Shown here: piece by piece, positions 1-11,545 of the stretch
Position numbering within the stretch: the stretch's first letter is position 1
How the letters are laid out: every line of letters starts with the position of its first letter
Assembly (NCBI GenBank): GCA_949775045.1
Contig: OX459110.1
Span: 13,932,452 to 13,996,451 of the forward strand
DNA: 64,000 bases
Direction of reading: 5' to 3'
DNA from: Metridium senile
Taxonomy: Eukaryota > Cnidaria > Anthozoa > Actiniaria > Metridiidae
Program-made: the position numbers and the translations under genes
Notes under the pieces: generated by a model
The model's database searches: none
What the model saw: the letters and a program-made list of their open reading frames with translations, nothing else
Told to the model about the DNA's origin: nothing

Positions 1-901
1 GTCGTTTATTTAATATTCTATTTCTATTTTCTTTTTTCTTTTTTCATTATACGGGCTCGTGCAATTACAGACTCTTTGAGAAAACAAACTCGTGCTAATC
101 AATCCCAAATTGAACTCGAAATCCTATTATCACCTATAGTAATTGCTTCAGCAAATGAAAACAGCAATCTGTAGTAAGTGCATGTTCGCATTGCGCTACA
201 ACTCTTTAGAAATTATTATCAGCACATTGTTACTATTATCAAAATATAAGATGAAGCGCTTTTAAATGTGAAAAATTTCAAGGACTTGCTTCCGATTCCA
301 TTTAATTTCTCATTAATGTTGTATGATGTTCTCCTCATGTCAGCAAGTCATTTTAGCCTTCCTGTTCACGTATTGTACGTGGCAGCACTTACACGAGGTA
401 AAAGTGAAACAAACAAAAAAAAATCATTTTTATTGACCTTTACTTTTATTAATCTTATTGCTTCTAACAGTTTGAAAATTGATTTAGTATTAACCGTTAA
501 AGGTCGGGGTTACGTATGGGTTACGTACGGAAGGCAGTCTCGTCTATTGCGTCGTTACGTTGTAGGTTACGGTTGCATGACATGGCCCTACTACATTTGA
601 CACCAACAGACCGTGGGTGGGGAGGTTAGGGCGAGGGTTAAAGTTCGCTAAAAGGCTAAATACCCTGACACTATTTCCTTATTTAAGACGCTTAAAAATG
701 AAAAAGAGCCACACCCTATTAAAGAAATATCAAAAAAATTGGACCCTAAGTTTATGGATTTCCCTGATAGCAAGCAAGGCCAGAAACCATAGCCTATCCA
801 GGAGCACAGATACCTTATAGCAAATGTATCGGAATATCCCCTCCGCACTCCCGGTGAAATTGGAGGTATACGTACATGTATTGTCCTCCTATGTGCCCAG
901 C

Positions 902-1003
902 CCTATATAAAGACTTGGGCTTGGCTCAGAGCTAGGCAGTAGTCATCGAGTCGCAGCAAAGAATCAACGAACAAGCGAACTACTGAGTGCGGCAGCGAAC
1001 AAG
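902..1003 (+). promoter_or_regulatory. TATA-type core promoter and non-coding exon 1 of left paralog
   Basis: A TATA box (CCTATATAAAG, about 902-912) is followed about 30 bp later by a non-coding first exon that ends at AACAAG|GTAAAAG near 1003. The right arm has the same TATA box, exon and donor in mirror image (36449 down to 36344). That conservation supports a real promoter and 5' UTR exon. The exact transcription start is not known. Confidence 0.6.
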
Positions 1004-1169
1004 GTAAAAGAAATGGTCCAGTATATGTTTCTAGGTTGTGTTGATAAATATTTTAAAAGAGACGTTTCATGCATCAAACTGTATTCTATTAAAAATCAGG
1101 ATAAATAATGTCAAGGTTTAGTTGTTACAACTGCGGCAATACCACCAAACTGAAAAATCGGTGCGGTTT

Positions 1170-1275
1170 GATATATAAACGATAGGTAATAGAATGAAAT
1201 TTGTAACACCGTAAAAAATGTTGACTTAACTTTACTTACGTTTCGAGCTTTATCCCTTCGTTGGAGTAAAAGCAA
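1170..1275 (-). repeat. Hammerhead-like dispersed repeat in intron 1 of left paralog
   Basis: The minus strand reads CCAACGAAGGGATAAAGCTC then GAAACGTAAG. The core is degenerate relative to the copy at 59815. The same repeat sits at the same place in the right paralog, so it predates the duplication. Confidence 0.55.
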
Positions 1276-2116
1276 AAAGGTTCATTCTTCCTATTTGTTT
1301 TGAATAGACAACTTTGATAAATGGCCGTCACCAGTTATCACAATATTTAAAAATTGCTGTTTTTGAGAAAAAGATAGAATGAAATTTGCCCTCCAGAGCA
1401 TATTTTCCTTACGTACAAACCCTTATAAAATATTGAATTTTAAATTTAATGCCATCTCCCCCGTGTTGTGGGAAATGAGATTTAGCCTTCTTACGTGCTC
1501 TTTTCATTTCCGATGTTCATTTTGATACAGCTGCTCGATTTAAAAGGGGTAGGGTCACTTGAACTGCCGTTGCAAAAGGCCTATTACGTACGTATACGTA
1601 GTTCCCCATTTGAAAATATACTCGGGAAAATGTTTTTTAAGTTAATTCTCCATGCAGCCGAGCATTGAACCTGTGTGATTATTCCAAGTAAAAAAAAAAC
1701 AATATTGTTTTCATGATCAAAGAAATGATGCATGGTATTAGGCTTCTATAATTGAAATAAATACAAAAAAAGGTAGGTTCTTTATATTGATATATCTTTC
1801 GACCATTACGGCTGCTAATTACATCATGCACGGTTTAAGAGTACTTAGAGAAGGGAGAAAAGATCACATGTATGCATGTTAATCTTGGTTTAGTGTCTAC
1901 GCCGTTATGAAATTTATGTTTTGTTGTACAGTGGTCATTACCATGAGGACCAGGACAGCTACTAGATATGCATTGTTTCTAGTCCTTCTCGTCCTTGGAC
2001 AGGAGTTTTCGTCAGCTCGCTACACCCCTGAAGAAGGTTTATTGGTCAATGGTCGAACTACCCTCAAGAGAGACGATACTTTTGACGATGGTGAGTAAGA
2101 TTTGTATGATACTCTT

Positions 2117-2519
2117 TCATAGCATAGCATAGCATAGCATAGCATAGCATAGCATAGCATAGCATAGCATAGCATAGCATAGCATAGCATAGCATAGCAT
2201 AGCATAGCATAGCATAGCATAGCATAGCATAGCATAGCATAGCATAGCATAGCATAGCATAGCATAGCATAGCATAGCATAGCATAGCATAGCATAGCAT
2301 AGCATAGCATAGCATAGCATAGCATAGCATAGCATAGCATAGCATAGCATAGCATAGCATAGCATAGCATAGCATAGCATAGCATAGCATAGCATAGCAT
2401 AGCATAGCATAGCATAGCATAGCATAGCATAGCATAGCATAGCATAGCATAGCATAGCATAGCATAGCATAGCATAGCATAGCATAGCATAGCATAGGTT
2501 AACAACTCATAGCATAGCA
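2117..2519. repeat. (AGCAT)n pentanucleotide array, intron 2 of left paralog
   Basis: About 75 near-perfect 5-bp units. It opens three reading frames on the minus strand that read MLCYA repeats; these are not genes. The homologous intron of the right paralog has a different pentanucleotide. Confidence 0.97.
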
Positions 2520-2759
2520 TAGGTTAACAACTGCATGGAATGTTTATCTTCAGAATTCAATCAGGATAATAGTGAAGACTACAAAAAAGAGCTTCAGTTA
2601 TTGGATCAAGCGAGGATCCCTTCCGATAATGAGATAGAAGATAAAATAGATGAAGACGAAGAAGACGAAGAAGAGGATGAAAGGGAAACAGGAATAGCAG
2701 TAGTTCGTCCACAAAAGAGTAGGTCTATTCAGTAACCAATTCGTCGAAACATGAATGAA

Positions 2760-2794
2760 TGAATCATGCAATCAGTCCATATATCAATCAATTG

Positions 2795-2862
<68 letters not shown>

Positions 2863-2924
2863 TGCAATCCATCAAACAATCAATCAATCCATCCATCAAC
2901 TAATCAATCAATCAATCAATCAAC

Positions 2925-2964
<40 letters not shown>

Positions 2965-3126
2965 TGCAATCAATTCATCAATCAATCAATTGCAATCCAT
3001 CAAACAATCAATCAATCCATCCATCAACTAATCAATTGCAATCAATCAATCAATCAATCAATCATTCATTCATTCAAACAATCAATCAATCAATTGGAAT
3101 CAATCAATCAATCAATCAATCAATTG

Positions 3127-3158
<32 letters not shown>

Positions 3159-3784
3159 TGCAATCAATTCATCAATCAATCAATTGCAATCCATCAAACA
3201 ATCAATCAATCCATCCATCAACTAATCAATTGACAATCAATCAATCAATCAATTGCAATCAATCAATCAATCAATTGCAATCAATCAATCAATCACTGAA
3301 TTATTCAATATCAATCAATCAATTGCAATCCATCAAACAATCAATCAATCCATCCATCAACTAATCAATTGACAATCAATCAATCAATTGCAATCAATCA
3401 ATCAATCAATTGCAATCAATCAATCAATCACTGAATTATTCAATATCAATCAATCAATTGCAATCCATCAAACAATCAATCAATCCATCCATCAACTAAT
3501 CAATTGACAATCAATCAATCAATCAATTGCAATCAATCAATCAATCAATTGCAATCAATCAATCAATCACTGAATTATTCAATATCAATCAATCAATTGC
3601 AATCCATCAAACAATCAATCAATCCATCCATCAACTAATCAATTGACAATCAATCAATCAATCAATTGCAATCAATCAATCAATCAATTGCAATCAATCA
3701 ATCAATCACTGAATTATTCAATATCAATCAATCAATTGCAATCCATCAAACAATCAATCAATACATCCATCAACTAATCAATTG

Positions 3785-3836
<52 letters not shown>

Positions 3837-3950
3837 CATTCATTCAAACAATCAATCAATCAATTGGAATCAATCAAACAATTAATCAAATGCAATCAAT
3901 TCGTCAATCAAACAACCGATCAATCAATAATCTAACATTGATTGTTCATG
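2760..3950. repeat. (AATC)n tetranucleotide with higher-order repeat, intron 3 of left paralog
   Basis: The AATC/CAAT repeat is interspersed with TTGCAATC and CCATCAAACAATC variants. A higher-order unit of about 140 bp (containing CACTGAATTATTCAATATC) recurs four times between 3290 and 3730. It gives spurious Asn-Gln-Ser-Ile reading frames. The same intron in the right paralog keeps under 100 bp of the repeat (35060-35140). Confidence 0.95.
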
Positions 3951-4337
3951 TTACAGGGAGCTGGGCTTTAGCTATTTTGGCAGTTCAGCTTGCTTTCTCC
4001 GCTGCAAGTCTTGGTGTTGAGTTGTATTACAAAATCGCTGGCTGCTGTGGAACACACCCTAAAGCCTGCACATACAGAGATCAATTTACCACAATTGAAA
4101 AGCGACTCAAACCCTTGAGCAAATCAACAGACAAGTTAGCCTTAAACGGTAGTTAAGCATAATTTATTTCATCATCATCATCATCGATCATCATTATCAT
4201 TATTATATCATCATCATCATCTTCATCATTATCATGAATATCATCATCATAACCATAAGCCAGGAGCCCATAAGCATAACTATCACCGTCATCATCGATC
4301 ATCATTCTAGTGTATCATCGTTTGGTGATTTAATATA

Positions 4338-4776
4338 CACTTATTTCAATAATCGTTGTTGCAGCCGGAGCTGCAGTTCACACTCTTAAGACTGCAAAGG
4401 ATGTCGGTTACATGGACTTAATTTGTGGTTTATTTCACGTTTTTTAAATTAAGAAATGTTTCTATTTATATATTAAAATATACACTTATTTCAATAATCG
4501 TTGTTGCAGCCGGAGCTACAGTTCACACTCTTAAGACTGCAAAGGATGTCGGTTACATGGACTTAATTTGTGGTTTATTTCACGTTTTTTAAATTAAGAA
4601 ATGTTTCTATTTATATATACCACAACAGCAACTTGCTATGGTCATATAACACAAACACGTTCAACCAAACTACACTTTGAATAAATCGATAACAAGAGAA
4701 GAAATATCGACATCCTTTGCAGACTTTAGAGTGTGGACTGTGGCTTTGTTTGCGACAACAATTTTTGAAATAGGTG
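4338..4776. mobile_element. TA-flanked foldback MITE supplying the 5' part of exon 5 (left paralog)
   Basis: The left end reads TA/CACTTATTTCAA and the right end TTGAAATAGGTG/TA, and the two arms are inverted copies. The left arm is itself tandemly duplicated (about 4338-4478 and 4479-4615). The matching position of the right paralog reads TTAATATATCTGTAACTATA without the element, so it is an empty site and TA is the target duplication. This is typical of Tc1/mariner-type MITEs. A second copy lies in a beta-COP intron (60295-61850). Confidence 0.85.
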
Positions 4777-5879
4777 TATCTGTATCTATATATGTGGAAG
4801 CTGTCAATCTCAAAGAGGACATTATCCAAACCAACTACCAGCTGATTGCTGTATGGAAAGCAATGAAGGATATAGATACTTATGAAGAAGAAATCGTCAC
4901 AGCTCTTACTCCCGCCATTACAAAAGGTTTCAATACAAAATGGGACGCGATTAAGGTAGCACAAGAATTAATAAATACATATATCTTTAAAGACCCATGA
5001 CCGCTTACCAGCATGCTTTGCGTTGTTTATTTTGATTTGAGTGTTTTCACATTCACAGTCAGTCGTATTACGAGAAAACAAAGAATACAAAACGCTAAAC
5101 GATTTAGTAAGATCGTAAATACCCAATCACGTCGTAAAAGATATCAAAATGTCTGAATGTACTATTTTCAAGGTCAACCAAATTCAGTCTTTAGTGCGTG
5201 GTACATGCTGGTATAGTAAGGTGACCATGCGTCTTTAGATTATTTGGTTAAGGGGTGAGAGACATATTTTTCGGTGAACACACATGTTTACTGATATACT
5301 TATTTAAATAAGGTTCGCCTCCTGAGAATTGAGAATTGAGTCGTTGGACCTCCTCCTGAATCCGCTACTGAAATAGGCTTGCGTTACATATCATGTATTA
5401 TAGATGTAAATTAAATACTCCAGTTTCATGTTATCTGTCACCGCTGTACTAATTGACTAAAGGCGCATTTGCACAGGCTAAGCCTCGATTTGTTGTCAAA
5501 ATATTCAGAAATTCCAAGCAAAGCACGAAATGTTATCGCTTAACAATAGAAAACACATTTGAATTTACTCTGAATCGAGGCTTTCCCTGTGCAAATGTTC
5601 CTTTTGTTAAATAGTACAGCGGTGCTAGATAACATGAAACTGGTCTAATAGTCGATGCTAACATCTTCTTAATCATTCTATTCAGGCAGAACTAGTGAAA
5701 AAGAACAAAACCGTTCAGGCGCTGACTTATAATGAAATCAACATTCAATTCCAATCATACCTGGATGATTTCAAACAAACAATGATATCCATGTCCACAT
5801 GGCTAGGCTATGGTTTAGTCGCAGCTTCTTCGAAGGCATTTAGCATGTACAAACAAAACCAAATCAATCTGGTGAGTAA

Positions 5880-5995
5880 GTCGATCACCACTTTGGGTGG
5901 CATGGTCCAGGTTCGAGTCCCGGCTCGGACATGGATTATATGTGAGTTGAGTTTGTTTGATGTGTTCTTCTCTCCTATGCCACGAGGGTTTGTGG
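5880..5995 (+). mobile_element. SINE fragment with tRNA-like B box, intron 6 of left paralog
   Basis: A B-box-like stretch (GGTTCGAGTCCCGG) is followed by a tail with GTTTGTTTGATGTGTTCTTC. Head and tail are shared with the minus-strand element at 53195-53335, so this is a dispersed SINE family. This copy lacks most of the 5' tRNA-like part. Confidence 0.6.
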
Positions 5996-6796
5996 TAAAT
6001 TAGTGCTTGTTTTTGCCTAACACATCACATTAGTTGTTTTCTTTCCCTGGTCAAATAATACAAGAGAAATTTGCCTAATCCATAACATGAAACATTTCGT
6101 AAAACTTTCAGTTAGTCTTTTGCCTTGCTTACGCATGCGCCGTGTGTTTTTGTCGATATCACTGAAACGTACGTCGCGGTCTATACGGATGTATGAAAGT
6201 GGAGAGTGTTAATTATTACTTACTGACGTTTAGGACGTTGATCTTTCGTCGGAGAACTAATGGTAACTTATTTACTCTATTTTAAAAAAGATAGTGTTGC
6301 TCAGAATTACTGACGTGTATTTAGGACGTTAATCCTTCGTCAGATAAAATGGTAACTTGAAGGTGCCGGCTTACAGTGACGTTTGTTTACCTTTTTGTTT
6401 TGCCAACCAACGTACGTACTGTTATTGTTAGAAAAAGAAAATTACAAAAAATACTGTTAAAATGGTTGGCAAATTAGCATCACAATACCAACACTTGTAA
6501 ACACTACGCCCACCCATACACTGTATAAAAGTTAGTGTTACTAACTGGCGGCTGTTTTGCGTATTTAGATGGTGGACAAGTTAAGTACAGGTAAAGGCTA
6601 CAAAATGCTTGTCACAGCCCGTCATGGTAAGTCTGCCAAACTCATGGGAGTCAATCGAATAGGACTTAACAAATTTATCCGACAACACGCCACTAATAAA
6701 GTGAACAGTAGGTTTGGTGGCAAAAAGATGGCCTATGCCATGACAGGAGTGAACTTGGCTGCGGCAGGGATATCGGCAGGTATATATACAAATTAA

Positions 6797-7380
6797 TTAT
6801 GTTTGATGATGGTAGTGATGATAATGATGATGATAATGATGGTGGTGGTGATGATGATAATGATGGTGGTGGTGATGATGATAATGATGGTGGTGGTGAT
6901 GATTATGATAATGATGGTGGTGATGATGATAATGATGGTGGTGGTGATGATGATAATGATGGTGGTGATGATGATAATGATGGTGGTGGTGATGATTATG
7001 ATAATGATGGTGGTGATGATGATAATGATGGTGGTGGTGATGATTATAATGATGGTGGTGGTGATGATTATGATGATGGTGGTGGTGATGATGATAATGA
7101 TGGTGGTGGTGATGATTATGATAATGATGGTGGTGATGATGATAATGATGGTGGTGGTGATGATTATGATAATGATGGTGGTGATGATGATAATGATGGT
7201 GGTGGTGATGATTATAATGATGGTGGTGGTGATGATGAGGATGATGGTGGTGGTGATGATGATAGAGGTGATGAAGGTAATAATGATAATTATACTGATA
7301 CAAACTGATGATGTTGATGATGGTAGTGAGGATGATGATGGTAATGATAATGATGATGATGATTGCTATGATGGTAGTGT
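6797..7380. repeat. (GAT)n/(GGT)n-rich imperfect array, intron 7 of left paralog
   Basis: Imperfect units of GATGATAATGATGGTGGTG. All six frames stay open for long stretches (Asp-Gly, Met-Val and His-Tyr runs); these are low-complexity artefacts. Confidence 0.95.
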
Positions 7381-7599
7381 GAGCATAATAATCGTTTTCT
7401 CAGCTTTCGAGGTATATGCCATCGTCATGAAGGTCAAGCAATGCACCGACATACAAAATCGAGCCCATGATGGGCTGGTGAAAATACGTAAGGTTGAAAA
7501 GTACATGAAAGAAGTGAAAGGAAAAGTGACCAACTACTACAACTATTTACAACGAGAGGTGATTAATCAGACATGATAGTAACCATTAAATATTGCTAT

Positions 7600-7806
7600 C
7601 ATCATCGCTGTCATCATCTCGTCAACATCATCCTATTCATCACAATCATAATCATCATCATCTTTTTCATCATTATCGTTATCATCATCTTTTTCATCAT
7701 TATCGTTATCATCATCATCATCTTTTTCATCATTATTGTTATCATCATCATAATCTTTTTCAGCATTATCGTTATCATAATCTTTTTCATCATTATCATT
7801 ATGTAA
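7600..7806. repeat. Tandem repeat ATCATCTTTTTCATCATTATCGTT, intron 8 of left paralog
   Basis: About 24-36-bp units of ATCATC plus TTTTTCATCATTATCGTT. The matching intron of the right paralog holds a related but expanded array at 31060-31480. Confidence 0.9.
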
Positions 7807-7807
7807 T

Positions 7808-10453
7808 TTGCAGGGATGGGATAATATTACAGCTGAAGTGACAAATGCAAATTTCCAAAAAACAGTGAAAGACATCCAAGAGCTCGTGGTCAACGCAGAT
7901 AGAAAATCACCCGCACTGAAAGCTGCAATTACAAACATGGGAGTTTTCCTTCAAACTATCAATTCATCCATCAGCAACACTAATGAAACCTGGAAACTTC
8001 TAAAGAACCTTGCTAATGGTCTTGATGCTGTTAAATTCAAGATGTCTTGCTATGTGAATAGAGTAAGACTTCTCAAGCATGTGACAGGCCAGTGTGAGAA
8101 TGGAACCGCCAGTTTACCAGACCTCTATAGTAAAGCCGTGAAAACCTTTGGTGTCCTTGGAAAGAACTGTATTGTTGACAGCAAAGGCACACCGTATACT
8201 AGTAACATCTACTATGATCTCACTGATCATTTACCAAATTTTCTAATTATCAATAAGTTTTCAACTCTTCCTAAGCAATTTAAAATTACAAAAAGAGACT
8301 ATTCTCATTTTGATGAATTTAACTTTCTAGAGGACGTTAGAGCAATTGACTGGGACACTGAGTTATCCGTTTACAGTGATTCATCTGAAATGTTTGATAA
8401 GTTCTATACTACTCTGTCTAGTATTGTTGACAAACATGTTCCAACTAAACAACTTAGTATAAAAGACATAAAACATCTATCCAAACCTTGGATTACAAAG
8501 GGTTTACGTATATCAATTGATGTAAAAAACAAATTATATAAGAAATATCTAAGGAGTAAATCTGTGTATTATCATGATAAATTTAAATTTTACAGAAACA
8601 AACTAAACCACCTCTTAAAAATAAGTAAGTCAAGTTATTACAAAAACTATTTTTCTGATAACAAATCTAATCTGAAAAAAACTTGGAAAGGCATTAAAGA
8701 AATCGTTGGCTTTAAATGCGGCAATTCAAACTTGCCATCAAAGTTAATTACAAGTGATAAAGTTGAGCTCACAGACTGTAAGTCAATTGCAAACACGTTT
8801 AACGATTTTTTTGCGAACATTGGTAGCTCACTTGCCTCCACAATTCTACCAACATCAAGTTCCCCTTTTGATTTCATGCCACCGTGCATAGAGCAAAGTC
8901 TCAATTTTTCTCCAATTTCTACTAGTGAAATTGAGAAAGAAATAGATAATTTGAACATCAAAAAATCGATAGGCCCCTTTAGCATTCCTACGTTTTTGTT
9001 AAAAAAGATTAAACAAATCATATCTAAACCTCTAGCAGATATTTATAATTTATCTCTTTCAAATGGCACAGTTCCTGATCATTTTAAACTAGCTAGTGTA
9101 ATACCCGTATTCAAAAAAGGTTCTCAACTAGACGTTAATAATTACCGACCAATTTCTCTTTTGCCTATATTCAATAAGATACTTGAAAAACTAGTATTTA
9201 ACAGACTATTGGACTTTGTCAATAAAAATGACATTCTTTTTAATAGACAATTCGGGTTTCGTCCTAAACATTCAACTCTTCAGGCCATTCTGTCTATAAC
9301 TGACAAGATTCAAAGTGCAATCGAGGAGGGTTCCTATTCTTGCGGCATCTTCCTTGATTTGAGCAAAGCCTTTGATACAGTTAATCATGAAATTTTGTTA
9401 CAAAAGTTAGATCACTATGGCATAAGAGGTTTTGCAAATTCCTGGATTAGTTCCTATTTAACTAATCGAAGACAGTTTGTATCTCTTGGCAATACAAAGT
9501 CTGATATATCTTATATATCGTGTGGAGTTCCTCAAGGCTCTGTCCTTGGACCGATACTATTTTTACTTTACATAAATGATTTTCAAAACTCATCAGATAT
9601 ACTTGATTTTCATCTTTTTGCTGATGACTCCAATCTTTTTTATAAGAACAAAAGTTTACAGTCTCTAGAAACAATAGTGAACAATCAGTTGCAAAGAGTA
9701 AGCTGTTGGCTCTGTGCCAACAAACTTCTACTTAATGTGGATAAATCAAATTTCGTAATTTTCCATCCTGTTCAAAAAAAAGTTACTCATAATGTATGTA
9801 TACAAATTAATAACAAAATCATCAAACATGAAACTGAAATAAAATACCTAGGTATTATGCTAGATTGTCATTTAAATTGGAAGTCTCACATATCATTTGT
9901 TTCAAGTAAGATAAAGCGTAGTATTGGTATAATTTGCAAAGCCAGACACTATATCAACCTAGATATTCTTGTAAATTTATACTATTGTTTAATTTATCCA
10001 TATTTAATATACGGCATTGTTACATGGGGTCACACATATCAATCTTCAATCAATCCTCTTCTTATTCTTCAAAAGAAGGCGTTGCGCCTAATGACATTTA
10101 GCAGTTTTGATGAGCATACCAGTCCAATTTTTCATAAATTAAAAATCTTGAAGTTCCCTGATCTCGTTTTCATCTATACAGCATTATTCATGTACGACTA
10201 TGATTCACAAAATTTACCTAATAATTTTCATCAGTACTTTTTACAAGTTAGCCAAAAACATGGCTACAACACTAGATTAGCATCTAAAAATAGTTATTCC
10301 TTGCCCAAAATTAAAACTAATTATGGAAAATTTAATATCAGATTCTGTGGTGCCAAAATCTGGAATACAATAAGTGAACCTACAAAAAAATTAAGCAGAA
10401 CTAAGTTTAAGGATCAAATCAGTTGTGATAGGATAAGGACTTATGTTTATTAA
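7808..10453 (+). CDS. Host exon 9 fused in frame to LINE reverse transcriptase
   Basis: One open frame of 881 codons. About residues 3-132 are host exon 9 (from GWDNITAEV to GTPYTS). The remainder is the LINE ORF2 remnant: end of endonuclease, then reverse transcriptase with FLDLSKAFDTV (motif A), GVPQGSVLGPILF (motif B) and FADDSN (motif C, catalytic DD present), then KYLGIMLD and a C-terminal region. The endonuclease is largely missing, so the element could not move on its own. The first two codons lie in the intron before the acceptor. The fused frame is seen directly; whether it is expressed is unknown. Confidence 0.8.
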   Translation: MQGWDNITAEVTNANFQKTVKDIQELVVNADRKSPALKAAITNMGVFLQTINSSISNTNETWKLLKNLANGLDAVKFKMSCYVNRVRLLKHVTGQCENGTASLPDLYSKAVKTFGVLGKNCIVDSKGTPYTSNIYYDLTDHLPNFLIINKFSTLPKQFKITKRDYSHFDEFNFLEDVRAIDWDTELSVYSDSSEMFDKFYTTLSSIVDKHVPTKQLSIKDIKHLSKPWITKGLRISIDVKNKLYKKYLRSKSVYYHDKFKFYRNKLNHLLKISKSSYYKNYFSDNKSNLKKTWKGIKEIVGFKCGNSNLPSKLITSDKVELTDCKSIANTFNDFFANIGSSLASTILPTSSSPFDFMPPCIEQSLNFSPISTSEIEKEIDNLNIKKSIGPFSIPTFLLKKIKQIISKPLADIYNLSLSNGTVPDHFKLASVIPVFKKGSQLDVNNYRPISLLPIFNKILEKLVFNRLLDFVNKNDILFNRQFGFRPKHSTLQAILSITDKIQSAIEEGSYSCGIFLDLSKAFDTVNHEILLQKLDHYGIRGFANSWISSYLTNRRQFVSLGNTKSDISYISCGVPQGSVLGPILFLLYINDFQNSSDILDFHLFADDSNLFYKNKSLQSLETIVNNQLQRVSCWLCANKLLLNVDKSNFVIFHPVQKKVTHNVCIQINNKIIKHETEIKYLGIMLDCHLNWKSHISFVSSKIKRSIGIICKARHYINLDILVNLYYCLIYPYLIYGIVTWGHTYQSSINPLLILQKKALRLMTFSSFDEHTSPIFHKLKILKFPDLVFIYTALFMYDYDSQNLPNNFHQYFLQVSQKHGYNTRLASKNSYSLPKIKTNYGKFNIRFCGAKIWNTISEPTKKLSRTKFKDQISCDRIRTYVY

Positions 10454-10840
10454 TTTATCTTTTATTACAAATCAACACAATCATTTCATTATATTAGCTT
10501 AGTTATCATAATCATATATATATGGTACACATATCGATCATTTTATATTATATATGTTTATTTCAAAATTCATACTTGATCCCAATTCTATTTATGTTAT
10601 TTCTATTTAATGTTATCTTTTTTTCGTCTCGTCTTTTCTATTCTATAATATTATGCTAACTAAAAACTCATTGACCATAATATATATAAAATTTCTTATG
10701 TAAGCTATCTATCTTGGTTAGCCAGCAATGGTTATTATAGGTAGCCTGTACCTTATCTTCTGTTAATAACATAAATTGTAAATTATGTATATATATACCT
10801 AAGGTACTGAATAAACTTTTGTCATTGTCATTGTCATTGT
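8204..10840 (+). mobile_element. 5'-truncated CR1/L2-like non-LTR retrotransposon inserted in exon 9
   Basis: The host exon is continuous in the right paralog (ACTAGT joined to TATAAACA). Here ACTAGT (to 8203) and TATAAACA (from 10841) are separated by 2.64 kb. The insert starts within the end of an endonuclease domain (TDHLPNF), contains a full reverse transcriptase and ends in a (CATTGT)n tail after an AATAAA-like stretch. A short microsatellite tail and 5' truncation are typical of CR1/L2/jockey-group LINEs. No long target duplication is visible. Confidence 0.9.
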
Positions 10841-10969
10841 TATAAACAGGTACTCGCAACCGTCACAAAGGTAGCCAAAATATCGGGTTATAACGTCGAC
10901 TGCGTCATGAATGATAAGGCAAAACAGAGAGAGGTTTGCAAGTAAGTTCTTTTTACTAATCATGAGATG

Positions 10970-11200
10970 ATGCTGTTGATGATGATAATGATGTTGATGA
11001 TGATGATGTTGATAATTGACGATGATGATAATTAATGACGATGATAATGATCATGACAACAATGATGATGATAATGATTATGATAATTATGATAATGATG
11101 AAGATGAGAATGATGATAATGATGATGATGAGAATGATGATAATGATGATGATGAGTATGAATCATGATGATGATAATAATTATGATGAAGACTGATAAG
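10970..11200. repeat. (GATGAT/AATGAT)n array, intron 9 of left paralog
   Basis: Low-complexity GAT/AAT repeat between the donor at 10942 and the acceptor at 11304. The right paralog has a much longer array in the same intron (29620-30050). Confidence 0.9.
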
Positions 11201-11545
11201 ATTTCACATTTTATTACGGTTTTTTATTACATTATTACTCTGAATTGGCCTTGATTTAACGAATGGCATACAGCTTGCTAACTGGATGTTCTTGTTTGTG
11301 ACAGTTATGACAAGGACGGTCAAAGCAAAGATTATATCGTCAAGAAGATGAACTTGAGCGCTGACCAAGTCCAGTACTTCCTGGATCGTTGTCCAGAGCC
11401 TGAACTAACACCTAATGAAAAGAGCAACATCTGTGCGTTCAAAGGCATGGGTTGGACAGCAAAAAAGATACTTCCATTTATGAATAAAGGCAGAAAGCTA
11501 AAAACCGTACAGCACTACATGGACAACAACTGCTCTAGTGGCTAA

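Larger units (their letters stand above)
935..11545 (+). pseudogene. Left paralog of unknown secreted/membrane protein, interrupted by a LINE
   Basis: Ten exons, all phases consistent: non-coding 1 (about 935-1003), 2 (1932-2090, ATG at 1943), 3 (2554-2718), 4 (3957-4148), 5 (4723-4955), 6 (5686-5871), 7 (6569-6779), 8 (7404-7558), 9 (7814-8203 plus 10841-10941), 10 (11305-11545). The ATG at 1943 is chosen because an acceptor (TTGTACAG) lies 11 bp upstream in both paralogs. The product starts with a signal peptide (core YALFLVLLVLG), then a Glu/Asp-rich stretch, then hydrophobic segments in exons 4, 5 and 6-8, then a helical, cysteine-poor C-terminal half. I do not recognise the family. Exon 9 is split by a LINE in sense orientation, so unless the LINE is spliced out, translation would run into the reverse transcriptase and stop at 10453. 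Exon 5 gains 26 codons from a foldback element. It is probably a pseudogene or a truncated/fusion allele. Confidence 0.7.

Noticed and set aside
268..600. 110-codon plus-strand frame
   Set aside because: Not kept open in the mirror arm and has no recognisable domain.
1907..1942. Upstream Met at 1907 as the start of the unknown gene
   Set aside because: A good acceptor in both paralogs lies between it and the next Met, so the upstream codons would be intronic.
2117..2519. CRISPR-like regular array
   Set aside because: Simple tandem repeats without spacers in an animal genome.
2020..2520. Long minus-strand frames reading MLCYA repeats
   Set aside because: They are translations of the (AGCAT)n array, whose 5-bp unit lacks stops in these frames.
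2755..3935. Asn-Gln-Ser-Ile-rich frames
   Set aside because: Translation of the (AATC)n intron repeat.
6797..7576. Asp-Gly, His-Tyr and Met-Val frames up to 257 codons
   Set aside because: Low-complexity GAT/GGT repeat; only the last part (7404-7558) is a real exon, in one frame.
8647..9021. 124-codon minus-strand frame inside the LINE
   Set aside because: Antisense shadow of the reverse transcriptase frame.
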